Below, piece by piece: positions 50,919 through 59,321 of a stretch of 64,000 nt of DNA. Below the pieces are notes generated by a model, which worked only from the letters and a program-made list of their open reading frames with translations, made no database searches and was not told where the DNA came from. The position numbers were made by a program, and so were the translations under genes. This stretch comes from Nitrososphaerota archaeon (GTDB lineage Archaea > Thermoproteota > Nitrososphaeria > Nitrososphaerales > Nitrosopumilaceae), in contig JAGWFT010000002.1 in NCBI GenBank assembly GCA_028867755.1, positions 62,001 to 126,000 on the forward strand, read 5' to 3'. How positions within the stretch are numbered: the stretch's first letter is position 1; each line of letters begins with the position of its first letter.

Positions 50919-50962
50919 TAGCCAATTCACCCCGTCTGCTTTGCAGACACCCCTCTTGGCTA
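50919..50962. repeat. hairpin repeat unit, copy 2
   Basis: Outer stem TAGCCAA/TTGGCTA and inner stem GTCTGC-TTT-GCAGAC with the same TTCACCCC and ACCCCTC internal loop as copy 1. Stem sequences differ from copy 1 by compensatory changes. Confidence 0.7.
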
Positions 50963-51248
50963 TCTCTCTACTTCATCCTAACTTTGTTCGGACGGCACGA
51001 TTTCCTTCGTGCCGTTTTCCCTCTACCTCGCTTCGGACGGCTGCCGTTGGCAGCCTCTCGCCCTTCGGGCTCGCCTCGCTCGGATTTCGTAGGGGTCTCC
51101 GCTTCGCTCCGCACTCCTTCGACTTCGTTGATAGTCGTTTGGCAGGGGTTTGTCTAAGAATATGTTAGAATGGTTGATTTGTGATAAGACAGAAAATTAA
51201 AGGTTGAAGCGTTGGATAGTATGATATTTTAAACCACAAAAAGCATGC

Positions 51249-51262
51249 TTTAAAAAGTCTTT
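51249..51262. repeat. right attachment repeat (attR core)
   Basis: TTTAAAAAGTCTTT, identical to 39107-39120. On the plus strand its TTTAAAAAG is the likely TATA box of pheS, 30 bases before the ATG at 51279. Confidence 0.7.
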
Positions 51263-51278
51263 TTGGTTGTTTCTCATA

Positions 51279-52712
51279 ATGTCACAAGTTCTGCATCCAA
51301 TAGAACAGAAGATCCTCAAATCATTACTTGAGAAACAAAACTTGACGCCAGAAGAACTCTGTGAAAAAACACAACTATCGATAGACCAAGTAAGACGTGG
51401 TATAGAATGGCTCAAATTCAAAGACTTGGTTCAAGTCAACGAGTCGGAAAAAAATTTTGTTACACTAGGGAAAAGGGGCAACGAAGCATTACAGAAGGGA
51501 TTGCCAGAACGACAACTTGTTAATTATCTAAAGTTACTACCTACATCCTCATGTGAAATCAATGAGGCAAAAGATCAATTAAAAAATGAATTTAGCCCAG
51601 CCATTGCAAATGCAAAGAAAAGCAGCTGGATAGAAATCTACGAAAATAGAGTCATGCTCAAAGGGTACCATGATACTACTTCAGAAGAGAAAATCATAAA
51701 ATTAATTGCATCAAAAAGTCCTACTGCAGTATCATTAGATGTAATAGAAGACAAGGAAGCACTTGACTTGCTCAAAAAAAGACCAGAGTTTCTCAACTTT
51801 ACTTCTACTAAATATACGACAGTAAACATAACCGAAAAAGGAATAGAAGTATCACAGAACGCACCAAGCGAGGCAACAGATTCGTCTGTAAGACGAGCAA
51901 TAGACGTAGAGGCTCCTGCTCCTGTAGTCTTTGCTGCAAAAAGCCACCCCTTGACCGATGTAATTGACGAGGTTAGGGAAATATTTGTCAGCTTGGGATT
52001 TTCCGAACTTGTTGGTAACAGTACACAGTCAAGTTTTTGGAATTTTGATGCGTTGTTTATTCCACAGGACCATCCTGCAAGGGAAATGCAAGATACCTTT
52101 TACCTTAAAGATATTAGTGCAAAGTCAGTTGCAACACCAAACCAAATCAAGCAAGTCTCTATGGCACACAAGAACGGGTGGCATTATGACTGGAACTTGG
52201 ATGCTGCAAAAAAAATGGCACTGCGAACTCATACTACATGTGTTACCATAAGGGCATTGGCAGACCAACAATACGATGATGCAAGACTATTCTCAATAGG
52301 TCGAGTCTTCAGAAATGAGAAGGTCAGCTACAAACATCTTGTAGAATTCAATCAAGTGGAAGGAGTGGTTGTTGGAAAAAATGTAACACTAAGAGACTTG
52401 ATGGGATTACAGATGGAATTTTATAGAAAAATGGGAATCAAAAAAGCCAAGTTCTGGCCAACATTTTTCCCGTATACGGAACCCTCTCTTCAATCAATGA
52501 TATATAATGAAAGGCTTGGCAAGTGGGTGGAATTGTTTGGTATGGGAATTTTCAGACCAGAGGTTACAAAACCGCTTGGCATAAAAAATCCAGTTCTTGC
52601 ATGGGGGGGAGGAATTGAAAGAATAGCAATGTTGCGATATGGCCTTGACGATGTTCGTGAACTCTATAATAACAAATTAGGATGGTTAAGGAGCGTGCCA
52701 AAATGCCAGTAG
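51279..52712 (+). CDS. pheS: phenylalanyl-tRNA synthetase alpha subunit
   Basis: 477-residue archaeal/eukaryotic-type PheRS alpha. The N-terminal winged-helix region (QKILKSLLEKQNLTPEEL) typical of this form precedes the class II core: motif 2 FSIGRVFRNEKVSYKH and motif 3 AWGGGIERIAMLRYG. The ATG at 51279 follows the TATA-like attachment repeat by 30 bases, indicating a leaderless transcript; a TTG at 51267 would lie too close. It overlaps pheT by 10 bases. Confidence 0.95.
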   Translation: MSQVLHPIEQKILKSLLEKQNLTPEELCEKTQLSIDQVRRGIEWLKFKDLVQVNESEKNFVTLGKRGNEALQKGLPERQLVNYLKLLPTSSCEINEAKDQLKNEFSPAIANAKKSSWIEIYENRVMLKGYHDTTSEEKIIKLIASKSPTAVSLDVIEDKEALDLLKKRPEFLNFTSTKYTTVNITEKGIEVSQNAPSEATDSSVRRAIDVEAPAPVVFAAKSHPLTDVIDEVREIFVSLGFSELVGNSTQSSFWNFDALFIPQDHPAREMQDTFYLKDISAKSVATPNQIKQVSMAHKNGWHYDWNLDAAKKMALRTHTTCVTIRALADQQYDDARLFSIGRVFRNEKVSYKHLVEFNQVEGVVVGKNVTLRDLMGLQMEFYRKMGIKKAKFWPTFFPYTEPSLQSMIYNERLGKWVELFGMGIFRPEVTKPLGIKNPVLAWGGGIERIAMLRYGLDDVRELYNNKLGWLRSVPKCQ

Positions 52713-54337
52713 TGACACTGTATTTCAATAGGATAGCAAAACTACTAGGACGAAAAGTTTCAAGAGAAAAAATTATTTCCACATTACCGTTTCTGGGTCT
52801 CGATATTGAAGAAGAGACATCTGATCACATCAATGTTGAATACAGCCCTAACAGGCCAGACTTTTCTACAGATTATGGTATAGCAACTAGCTTGCAAGGT
52901 CTTCTTGGGACAAAGCTAGGCATGCCACAACTTAAAATCAAAAAAGGAACTCATGCAATAAAAGCAGACGCTTCAGTTGCCAAGGTTAGGCCATATATTA
53001 TTGCAATAGAGGCACTAGATGGAAAGATGGATGATGAAACAATAAGGCAGATAATCACAATGCAAGAAGACCTGCACAACGGCATTGGAAGAAAAAGAAA
53101 GAAAGTGTCTATAGGCATTCATGACTTGAACAAAATAAAATTTCCACTAGTATACAAAACTGTGGAAAGAACTTACAAATTCATACCTCTAAACTCTCAA
53201 GATGAGATGGCTATATCTGAAATACTTGACAAGACAGAGACTGGCTTGGCATACAAGCATTTGTTAGAAGAAAGCAAAAAAGTGCCTGTTATTGTAGATT
53301 CTGCAGGAAATACCATATCATTTCCGCCAATAATAAATTCAAAGCTGACCGAAGTTACATCTGCGAGCAGAAATCTCTTGGTGGAAGTAACTGCCACTGA
53401 CAAAAATGCTGCCGAAGATGCACTTGCTGTGGTATCATATACTATGCAGAATGCTGGATTCAAATTATCCTCTGTTCGTATCTTAGGACCGCGCAATTCT
53501 ACTCCATCGTTGGCATCTAGGAAGATTTTGCTTGATCCTGTCCTTGTTAATAACACACTTGGACTTGATGTATCAACATCTGTCATGGTAAAATCCCTCC
53601 GAAAGAGCAGGCTTAATGCTACAGCAAAGGGCAAGCAAATCCTCTGCTTGATTCCAAGATACAGAACTGACATCTTTGGTTCAATTGATCTTGTAGAAGA
53701 AGTGGCACTGGGATATGGAATTCAAAACCTCGAGCCTACAATACCACAGGCCAAGTCTGCTGGACAAAAAAATAGAGTCACTGTATCACTAGAAGCAGCC
53801 AGGTCCACAATGATAGGTCTTGGTTATTCTGAAGTAATGAATTTTGGACTGGCAGGAAAACATACTCTGTATGATCTAACAAAAAGAGATTCATCTGACA
53901 TTATATCAGTATCTGATTCTAAGAGCCAGGAACATCAAATCTTGCGAGACACACTTCTTCCCGGACTGGTTGACGTCTTGTCAAGAAACATACATGAATC
54001 ATATCCGCAGAAAATTTTTGAGATAGGCACTGCATTTTACAGAGACAATCTAGTTGGCGAAGAGATTCATCTGGCATGTGCAAGTGCACATAACGATGTA
54101 AACTATACTGAGATAAAATCAATCCTACAATCGTTTCTGAAATCAGGATTTGATATTGTATCTGCTGCAAAAATTTCAAGTAACCCATTATTTACTCAAG
54201 GAAGAACAGCAGACATTGTTGTTAATGGTAAGAATGTTGGAATTGTTGGCGAGATAGCGCGTGAGGTATTAGATAATTTCAAGCTAAGAATACCTGTATC
54301 TGGCTTTGAGCTAAATCTTACTGACCTGATGTTTTAG
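52703..54337 (+). CDS. pheT: phenylalanyl-tRNA synthetase beta subunit
   Basis: 544-residue archaeal PheRS beta, starting MPVVTLYFNRIAKLLGRK. B1/B5 and B3/B4 domains are present: EYSPNRPDFSTDYGIA, ISFPPIINSKLTEVT, YRTDIFGSIDLVEEVALGYG and GRTADIVVNGKNVGIVGEI. It binds and edits tRNA-Phe with the alpha subunit. The ATG at 52703 matches the family N-terminus better than the in-frame ATG at 52682. Stop followed by a T-rich tract. Confidence 0.94.
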   Translation: MPVVTLYFNRIAKLLGRKVSREKIISTLPFLGLDIEEETSDHINVEYSPNRPDFSTDYGIATSLQGLLGTKLGMPQLKIKKGTHAIKADASVAKVRPYIIAIEALDGKMDDETIRQIITMQEDLHNGIGRKRKKVSIGIHDLNKIKFPLVYKTVERTYKFIPLNSQDEMAISEILDKTETGLAYKHLLEESKKVPVIVDSAGNTISFPPIINSKLTEVTSASRNLLVEVTATDKNAAEDALAVVSYTMQNAGFKLSSVRILGPRNSTPSLASRKILLDPVLVNNTLGLDVSTSVMVKSLRKSRLNATAKGKQILCLIPRYRTDIFGSIDLVEEVALGYGIQNLEPTIPQAKSAGQKNRVTVSLEAARSTMIGLGYSEVMNFGLAGKHTLYDLTKRDSSDIISVSDSKSQEHQILRDTLLPGLVDVLSRNIHESYPQKIFEIGTAFYRDNLVGEEIHLACASAHNDVNYTEIKSILQSFLKSGFDIVSAAKISSNPLFTQGRTADIVVNGKNVGIVGEIAREVLDNFKLRIPVSGFELNLTDLMF

Positions 54338-54371
54338 TTACGTAGAATATTTTTCTATAAAAAACACAAGT

Positions 54372-54842
54372 TTACTTGCATTGGTTTTTCATGAATTCGC
54401 GACCAGCTTTTTCTATTTCTTCTACAGTCATTTCTTTTTTTCTGGTTGCTATTGTCCACCTATGGCCAAAAGGATCCGTAATTACACCTATGCGGTCTCC
54501 CCAAAATCCATCCATCATTGGCATCATTGGCTTTCCACCAGATGAAACAGCTTTGTTAAAGACAGCATCTGAATCATTCACATACAAGTATATTGAACCG
54601 CTTGGCCCTCCTGTTGATTTTGGTGACAGGACACCCATGTGAGGCATTTCATCGCAAAGCATGATTGCAGAATTGCCAATTCTGATTTCTGCATGCATAA
54701 TTGATTTACCGTCTGGTTCTGGAAATCTGTAAACTTCCTTTGCATCAAAGGCTTTTTTGTAAAATTCTATTGCATCAGCTGCTCCGCTTATGGTCAGTGT
54801 GGGAGTAACAGAATGATATCCATCTGGAATTGGTTTTACCAT
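54372..54842 (-). CDS. VOC-superfamily protein (PhnB/glyoxalase-like)
   Basis: 156-residue vicinal-oxygen-chelate protein. The beta-alpha-beta-beta-beta repeats are visible: TPTLTISGAADAIEFYKKAF, MHAEIRIGNSAIMLCDE, GSIYLYVND and VITDPFGHRWTIATR, the last being the typical VOC C-terminal signature D-P-x-G-x-x-W. These proteins are often annotated as PhnB-like; reaction unknown. The His in MHAEIRIG could be a metal ligand. Confidence 0.8.
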   Translation of the reverse strand: MVKPIPDGYHSVTPTLTISGAADAIEFYKKAFDAKEVYRFPEPDGKSIMHAEIRIGNSAIMLCDEMPHMGVLSPKSTGGPSGSIYLYVNDSDAVFNKAVSSGGKPMMPMMDGFWGDRIGVITDPFGHRWTIATRKKEMTVEEIEKAGREFMKNQCK

Positions 54843-54896
54843 AGCAAGAATTTTGTTTGAATGAATTTATACGTTCCTTCATTTCTAAAGTTTTTA

Positions 54897-55139
54897 CTAG
54901 TTGAAATGTTGCATAAGGATTTCATTTTGTGCCTCATGCCACATTAGATTAATCTCACTGGATTCATATTTGACTATAGAATATCTCATTACGCCCCAAA
55001 TGCACGCAGACGGACTGGGATGATAAAATATGATTTTTGGTCCACCCAGCCGTGCGACAGGGCACCCCGGTATGAAAACAAGATGAGGGTTTTGGCTAAA
55101 AATACCTATGATTCTCTGTGAGTCAGAACCGGGGAACAT
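54897..55139 (-). CDS. possible small protein
   Basis: About 80 codons from the Met at 55139 (one at 55175 is upstream). The middle reads HLVFIPGCPVARLGGPKIIF and is GC-richer than the neighbourhood, which could reflect coding or a structured RNA on the same strand. No family recognised; low confidence. Confidence 0.35.
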   Translation of the reverse strand: MFPGSDSQRIIGIFSQNPHLVFIPGCPVARLGGPKIIFYHPSPSACIWGVMRYSIVKYESSEINLMWHEAQNEILMQHFN

Positions 55140-55296
55140 TTTATTTAATTTTTTGAAAAACGTTAGCAATCGCAATGATTTTTGCTATTTTTGAATGTAA
55201 AACTAGTCTTATTTTTAATTATGATATTACTTGATAATTATTGCAAAGAACGAAAACAACAGATCTATTGATATATTTGACTTGTATAGATATACT

Positions 55297-55536
55297 ATGG
55301 CAACTGCATATGTGCTAATAAATTGTGAACTAGGCTCAGAAGAAGCAATAATTTCACAGCTGAAAGCAATTAGCGGAGTAAAAGAAGTTCATGGTACGTT
55401 TGGAGCCTACGATATTTTGGCCAAAATTGAATCTCCAACCGTGGAAGCCCTCAGGGAGATAATCACATGGAAGATCCGTAAAATAGAGAAGATTCGTTCT
55501 ACTCTAACTTTGATGGGAATCGAAGGTCAAAGTTAG
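55297..55536 (+). CDS. Lrp/AsnC-type RAM-domain protein
   Basis: 79-residue stand-alone ligand-binding (RAM) domain: ATAYVLINCELGSEEAII, then GVKEVHGTFGAYDILAKIES and the helix VEALREIITWKIRKIEKI. It has no helix-turn-helix. Such small proteins bind amino acids and modulate full-length Lrp regulators. The ATG at 55297 is chosen because the upstream in-frame residues are not family-like. Confidence 0.82.
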   Translation: MATAYVLINCELGSEEAIISQLKAISGVKEVHGTFGAYDILAKIESPTVEALREIITWKIRKIEKIRSTLTLMGIEGQS

Positions 55537-55639
55537 TTCCATCCTTTCTATCCACTCTAAATATTTTCAAGAGTATGAATCTTCAATTTTTGTTTTTTTA
55601 TGCAAAGACCTTTTAATTGTGTTATAGTTTTGAGCAGAT

Positions 55640-56206
55640 GTGCTCCTCCACTTCATATTCCTTGTAAAAGAAGAGGAATTAGAACAACGCAAGTGGGAAT
55701 TTCAGTATGTAGAAAAAATGGCAAATTTTTACAAGACATGGATTGAAAATACATTTTCTCAGAAAGTTGATGTCCAGTCAGACGAGATGATAGTAAAACC
55801 TGGAAGAAGGTTTGGAATGCTTGATACTCCTGTACTTTTGGAAGATCATGAAAGCAGGGGAGAGCACATTTTTCACTTTTATCTAGCATATTTTAGACCA
55901 ATGTGGACAGACTGTACTTGTGAAGGTTATTTTGCAGAAAACTTTGGGATGATATGGTGGCAAAAAAGCCCTCAAAAAGACGACCTCAATTTTCTAATGG
56001 AAAAAAACTGCTCCAAGGTTTCTCATGAACTTGCTCATGAATTTTTAAGACAAGCACGATACAAGAACTATAAAGAACTCGTGCATGATATATGGGACAA
56101 GCATCTCTTTGCATCTTTGCCATTTGAACACTATGATGTAAATCACAAAAAGACTGAGAAAAATTCCCTCTTTGCAACGCTTGACACTTCCAGCCTCAAG
56201 ACGTGA
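55640..56206 (+). CDS. hypothetical protein with HExxH motif
   Basis: 188-residue protein, GTG start. A zinc-metallopeptidase-like motif HELAH is in SHELAHEFLRQARYKNY near residue 130. The rest has aromatic strands (EHIFHFYLAYFRPMWTD) and a CTCEGYF cluster. No secretion signal. Whether it is a peptidase or the motif is coincidental cannot be told; a further ligand residue is not evident. Confidence 0.6.
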   Translation: MLLHFIFLVKEEELEQRKWEFQYVEKMANFYKTWIENTFSQKVDVQSDEMIVKPGRRFGMLDTPVLLEDHESRGEHIFHFYLAYFRPMWTDCTCEGYFAENFGMIWWQKSPQKDDLNFLMEKNCSKVSHELAHEFLRQARYKNYKELVHDIWDKHLFASLPFEHYDVNHKKTEKNSLFATLDTSSLKT

Positions 56207-56249
56207 TATGTCCAAACAGTTTACTGTATTGTTCTTACTAGACTAGGTT

Positions 56250-56522
56250 TCAGACAAAAGACTTGGAATTGAGCAAAGTTATGCAGCTTTTACAAAGTTT
56301 ATGTGTGAAAAGCTGACTGGTGTCAGCAAAACGAACATGTGGCATATCTGATGGTGATACTATGTGGTTGCCGCATAGGGTCTGCCACTTTCCAGGTGGG
56401 AGATAATGGTTCTTTGTCACACCAAAATATCTTCCCCTTTTGTAGTAAAACCATCCAAAGGTGTCATATGCTGTCTCCATTGTCATTATTTTAGAAAATC
56501 CCAATTTGTGACTGAAATACAT
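56250..56522 (-). CDS. hypothetical protein with Cys/His cluster
   Basis: Up to 90 residues (Met codons at 56522, 56486 and 56480 are all possible). Middle aromatic stretch TFGWFYYKRGRYFGVTKNHY, then LCGNH and KLCKSC, giving a possible zinc site. No family recognised. Confidence 0.5.
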   Translation of the reverse strand: MYFSHKLGFSKIMTMETAYDTFGWFYYKRGRYFGVTKNHYLPPGKWQTLCGNHIVSPSDMPHVRFADTSQLFTHKLCKSCITLLNSKSFV

Positions 56523-56616
56523 TACGCATCTTTTCTACTATTTACTTCTCAAGGTGCATCGTATTGAATTGCCAAATGTTCTAAAAGACTATAAGTAAGT
56601 GTTTTAGAGTTTTTTT

Positions 56617-56733
56617 ATGCCAGAATTCGTTTGTCCTGACTGTGGAACAAAAATGTTTCATGAAAATGAGACAACACTAGATGTTGAAAAACAAGTTCAT
56701 ACAAAGTTCTGTACTGCTAAAAGGAAGCACTAG
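56617..56733 (+). CDS. 38-residue zinc-finger microprotein
   Basis: Microprotein MPEFVCPDCGTKMFHENE... with C-x2-C near the start and a His-x3-x-Cys near the end (VHTKFC), forming a compact zinc finger. A TATA-like T-rich tract precedes it. It overlaps the end of the convergent gene by 4 bases. Confidence 0.5.
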   Translation: MPEFVCPDCGTKMFHENETTLDVEKQVHTKFCTAKRKH

Positions 56734-57362
56734 CACTTGGTGACAGAATAAATTCTATTTTCAAAACTTGCTGTTTTAAAATCGATCTTATTTTGCGGAT
56801 CTTTCTTGCGAGCCTTGCTTAGCTTCTCAAGAGTAACAAGTGCTTCTCCATCAAAACCCACTGAGGAACCAAATACTCCTTCTGTGAGTTGGTTTCCATG
56901 TTCACCCTTTTTTATGTCGTCAACAAGTTCATAGAATTTGACTGCCTCTCGCTTTGATATTGGGCCGCCACTTGACTTGTTAAAACCAACAGCAATGTAC
57001 ATGCCATTGTTTTTTACTGCAATTGGAACCTTGTGAACCTTGCCAGATTGACCGGGGATTTTTTCATTTAGAAGGATTTCACACTTGTGAAACATGCTGG
57101 AAATATATGCAAAAAAGCGATAGTTTGCGTAAGAGCCGTCAGAATTTTCTTCACAATCAACAAAAACCCTGTGAAGGATTTCAAGAGCTGCATCGTTCAT
57201 GCTTTGCAGGCGTTCTTCAATTCTTCCCTTTCTGACCAGGTCAGATTTGCAATCTACTGCAACTTGTTCAAGAATGAAAGGAGGCAGGTTATAGTTTTTC
57301 AGAGTGGAGACATATGTTCCAGTTTTGGAAGCTCCAAATGTGGGAAAATTACCGCGACTCAA
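56730..57362 (-). CDS. hypothetical protein
   Basis: 210-residue soluble protein. Helical first half (FILEQVAVDCKSDLVRKGRIEERLQSM) and a strand-rich second half (IAVKNNGMYIAVGFNKSSGGP, then EALVTLEKLSKARKKDPQNK). No known motif. It precedes the tRNA-Trp gene on the other side of a 116-base spacer. Confidence 0.6.
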   Translation of the reverse strand: MSRGNFPTFGASKTGTYVSTLKNYNLPPFILEQVAVDCKSDLVRKGRIEERLQSMNDAALEILHRVFVDCEENSDGSYANYRFFAYISSMFHKCEILLNEKIPGQSGKVHKVPIAVKNNGMYIAVGFNKSSGGPISKREAVKFYELVDDIKKGEHGNQLTEGVFGSSVGFDGEALVTLEKLSKARKKDPQNKIDFKTASFENRIYSVTKC

Positions 57363-57478
57363 TTTGTATAACCCTCACTTTTGTAATAATTATTGTAAAT
57401 CATCCCCACTTGATCAGTATTAGATGAGTCGGTTTTTCCTTATAACTGTTATCTAAAATCAACGATCTAAAAAAATGG

Positions 57479-57632
57479 TGGGGCCGACCGGAGTTGAACC
57501 GGCGACACACGGGTCACTACAGCTCCAAACTGTACATCATCCTTACGTCAGTGAAGCTAGTTGAACCACTGGAGCCCTTAGCGGTGATCATGTGATCTAT
57601 CCTGTCGCCATGCCTGGCTAGGCTACGACCCC
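57479..57632 (-). tRNA. tRNA-Trp(CCA) with two introns
   Basis: 154-base precursor on the minus strand. Exon 1 57604-57632, exon 2 57569-57577, exon 3 57479-57514, joining to a 74-base tRNA: acceptor GGGGTCG/CGGCCCC, anticodon stem ACGGG/CCCGT, loop CTCCAGA, T-arm GCCGG/CCGGT. A 26-base non-canonical intron (57578-57603) interrupts the anticodon stem. A 54-base canonical 37/38 intron (57515-57568) carries box C-like GATGATG and box D-like CTGA words and TGGAGC complementary to the anticodon loop. Boundaries may shift by a base. Confidence 0.9.
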
Positions 57633-57793
57633 ACGTTTGGTCAATGAATTCACTTGAATTTTAATTTACTTAGCTTCTCAAGATTTATTGCAGACATGAT
57701 TCACCTAATTCATTAGAGATAAAGCATGAGCTCAACCAAATTAACACTAAATTCTTTCATCTACATATATTCAAAAAAATTAACTGAAAAATC

Positions 57794-58327
57794 ATGGCAA
57801 AACCAATAATTCTGATACTAGGAGCTATTCCTATACTTGCAGCTATCTTCATAGTAGTTCCTCAGCTGACACGACCTGAGATTCAAAGTTCAACAGTAAA
57901 TTCTGAAGATATAATGACTCTACAGTATACCAAAGAACACCTGCAAAAAATATCCTTTGGACTCACACAAAGCATTGGGGCTGACACTGCTGAAGTTTTG
58001 ACAATACAAAATGATGGGTCAGCCGTATACAGTCTGACAAAAAATGGTTACTCACAACCTGACGTAAAATACCAACTATCTCAAGATGAATTAACAAAAT
58101 TGAAAGGGCTCGTTAAGGAAACTGGATTTGTAGACATACCTGATGCTGTATACCAAGTAAAACCTGATGCTACAAACTATGAAAAATATGGTATTCAGGC
58201 TACTCTTAATGGCAAGACTGTACATCTTCAATGGGGAGACCAAAATGCCAGCCAGGAATTTGTTCCTCCCATTATAACCCAAGTACAGTCAAGTCTTGAC
58301 GATATTATCAGTGAAATAATAAAATAA
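57794..58327 (+). CDS. membrane-anchored hypothetical protein
   Basis: 177-residue protein with one N-terminal membrane helix (PIILILGAIPILAAIFIVV) and an external domain of strands and helices (GADTAEVLTIQNDGSAVYSLT, LSQDELTKLKGLVKETGF). It lies 26 bases before pdxS but is probably unrelated functionally. Family unknown. Confidence 0.6.
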   Translation: MAKPIILILGAIPILAAIFIVVPQLTRPEIQSSTVNSEDIMTLQYTKEHLQKISFGLTQSIGADTAEVLTIQNDGSAVYSLTKNGYSQPDVKYQLSQDELTKLKGLVKETGFVDIPDAVYQVKPDATNYEKYGIQATLNGKTVHLQWGDQNASQEFVPPIITQVQSSLDDIISEIIK

Positions 58328-58352
58328 ATAGATCTCGAAGCGATCAAACTAC

Positions 58353-59321
58353 ATGATTCCACTTTCTGGTGATCTTGGTAACGCAAAAGGAATCGTTCGG
58401 GAGACACTAGGATCATTTGAAACGCGTAGAGGTACTTCTACTCTTAAACGTGGTTTTGCTCATATGCTAAAAAATGGTGTTGTGATGGATGTCACAACAG
58501 TAGAACAAGCTCAGATAGCAGAGGATGCAGGAGCTGTTGCAGTAATGGTCTTGGATAAACTTCCAGCTGATGTAAGAAAAGCTGGTGGTGTAGCTAGGAC
58601 AGCTAGTATTAGAGTCATTGAAGAGATAATGGACTCTGTAACAATCCCTGTCATGGCAAAATGCAGGATTGGGCATGTCTACGAGGCCAGAGTTTTAGGA
58701 GAAACAGATGTTGATATGATTGACGAGTCAGAAGTACTTACACCAGCAGATGAATTTCATCATATATGGAAATGGGATTTTACAACTCCATTTGTTAACG
58801 GTGCAAGAAATTTGGGCGAAGCACTAAGAAGAATTGAGGAAGGTGCAGCAATGATTAGAACAAAAGGCGAACCTGGGACTGGTAATGTGGCAGAAGCTGT
58901 AATTCACATAAAAAATGTCAATACTGAATTAAGACGAATCAAATCAATTTACGATGCTGGGGACGAACAAGATCTAGTCAGCGTTGCAAGAGATCTCAAA
59001 GTGTCATATTCACTTGTAGAAGAAACTGCAAGCCTTGGCAGACTGCCTGTTGTGAACTTTGCTGCAGGTGGAATATCAACTCCTGCAGATGCTGCATATC
59101 TGATGACTCTGGGATGCGATGGAGTCTTTGTCGGTTCTGGAATCTTCAAGTCTGATGATGCAAAGGAAAGAGCACAAGCTGTTGTTCTTGCTACAACATT
59201 CTGGGAAGATCCTGACAAAGTAAAGGAAGCTCAAAAGATGGTAGATGAGCGACAATCCATGTTGGGACTTGATACAAAGAATCTGGAACTTAGGATGCAG
59301 GAAAGAGGAAGCACAGCATGA
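58353..59321 (+). CDS. pdxS: pyridoxal 5'-phosphate synthase subunit PdxS
   Basis: 322-residue TIM-barrel synthase subunit of the deoxyxylulose-5-phosphate-independent vitamin B6 route, combining ribose-5-phosphate, glyceraldehyde-3-phosphate and ammonia from PdxT. Both catalytic lysines are visible: in [12 protein letters not shown] (Schiff base with sugar) and in [12 protein letters not shown]. Its stop overlaps pdxT by 4 bases. Ribose-5-phosphate comes from the pentose pathway encoded at 4.6-8 kb. Confidence 0.95.
   Translation: MIPLSGDLGNAKGIVRETLGSFETRRGTSTLKRGFAHMLKNGVVMDVTTVEQAQIAEDAGAVAVMVLDKLPADVRKAGGVARTASIRVIEEIMDSVTIPVMAKCRIGHVYEARVLGETDVDMIDESEVLTPADEFHHIWKWDFTTPFVNGARNLGEALRRIEEGAAMIRTKGEPGTGNVAEAVIHIKNVNTELRRIKSIYDAGDEQDLVSVARDLKVSYSLVEETASLGRLPVVNFAAGGISTPADAAYLMTLGCDGVFVGSGIFKSDDAKERAQAVVLATTFWEDPDKVKEAQKMVDERQSMLGLDTKNLELRMQERGSTA

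Larger units (their letters stand above)
50666..51248. other. GC-rich non-coding hairpin block
   Basis: 583 bases without a credible gene at the right end of the element (long open frames here are compositional artefacts). It is far GC-richer than its surroundings and full of perfect hairpins: ACGGCACGA/TCGTGCCGT (50992-51015), GGCTGCC/GGCAGCC (51039-51055), GCCC-TTC-GGGC (51060-51070), plus the two larger repeat units listed separately. Possible origin, transfer site or RNA. Confidence 0.6.
39121..51262. mobile_element. about 12.1-kb integrated element between trpS and pheS
   Basis: Segment between the two 14-bp repeats. It carries a tyrosine recombinase next to the left end, a winged-helix regulator, a secreted/tubulin-like/ATPase/membrane gene run, small hypothetical genes, a GmrSD-like restriction protein, a RelE-type toxin-antitoxin pair and a GC-rich hairpin block. 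No housekeeping gene lies inside, and conserved synthetase genes flank it on both sides. Removing it would leave trpS and pheS divergent about 52 bases apart around one shared TATA-like box. Replicative or conjugative capacity is not shown. Confidence 0.75.

Noticed and set aside
50807-51168. Overlapping open frames of 104-116 codons in the GC-rich block
   Set aside because: They arise from low stop-codon density in GC-rich DNA, overlap each other in different frames and encode low-complexity Ser/Arg/Leu repeats; the DNA is better explained by hairpins.
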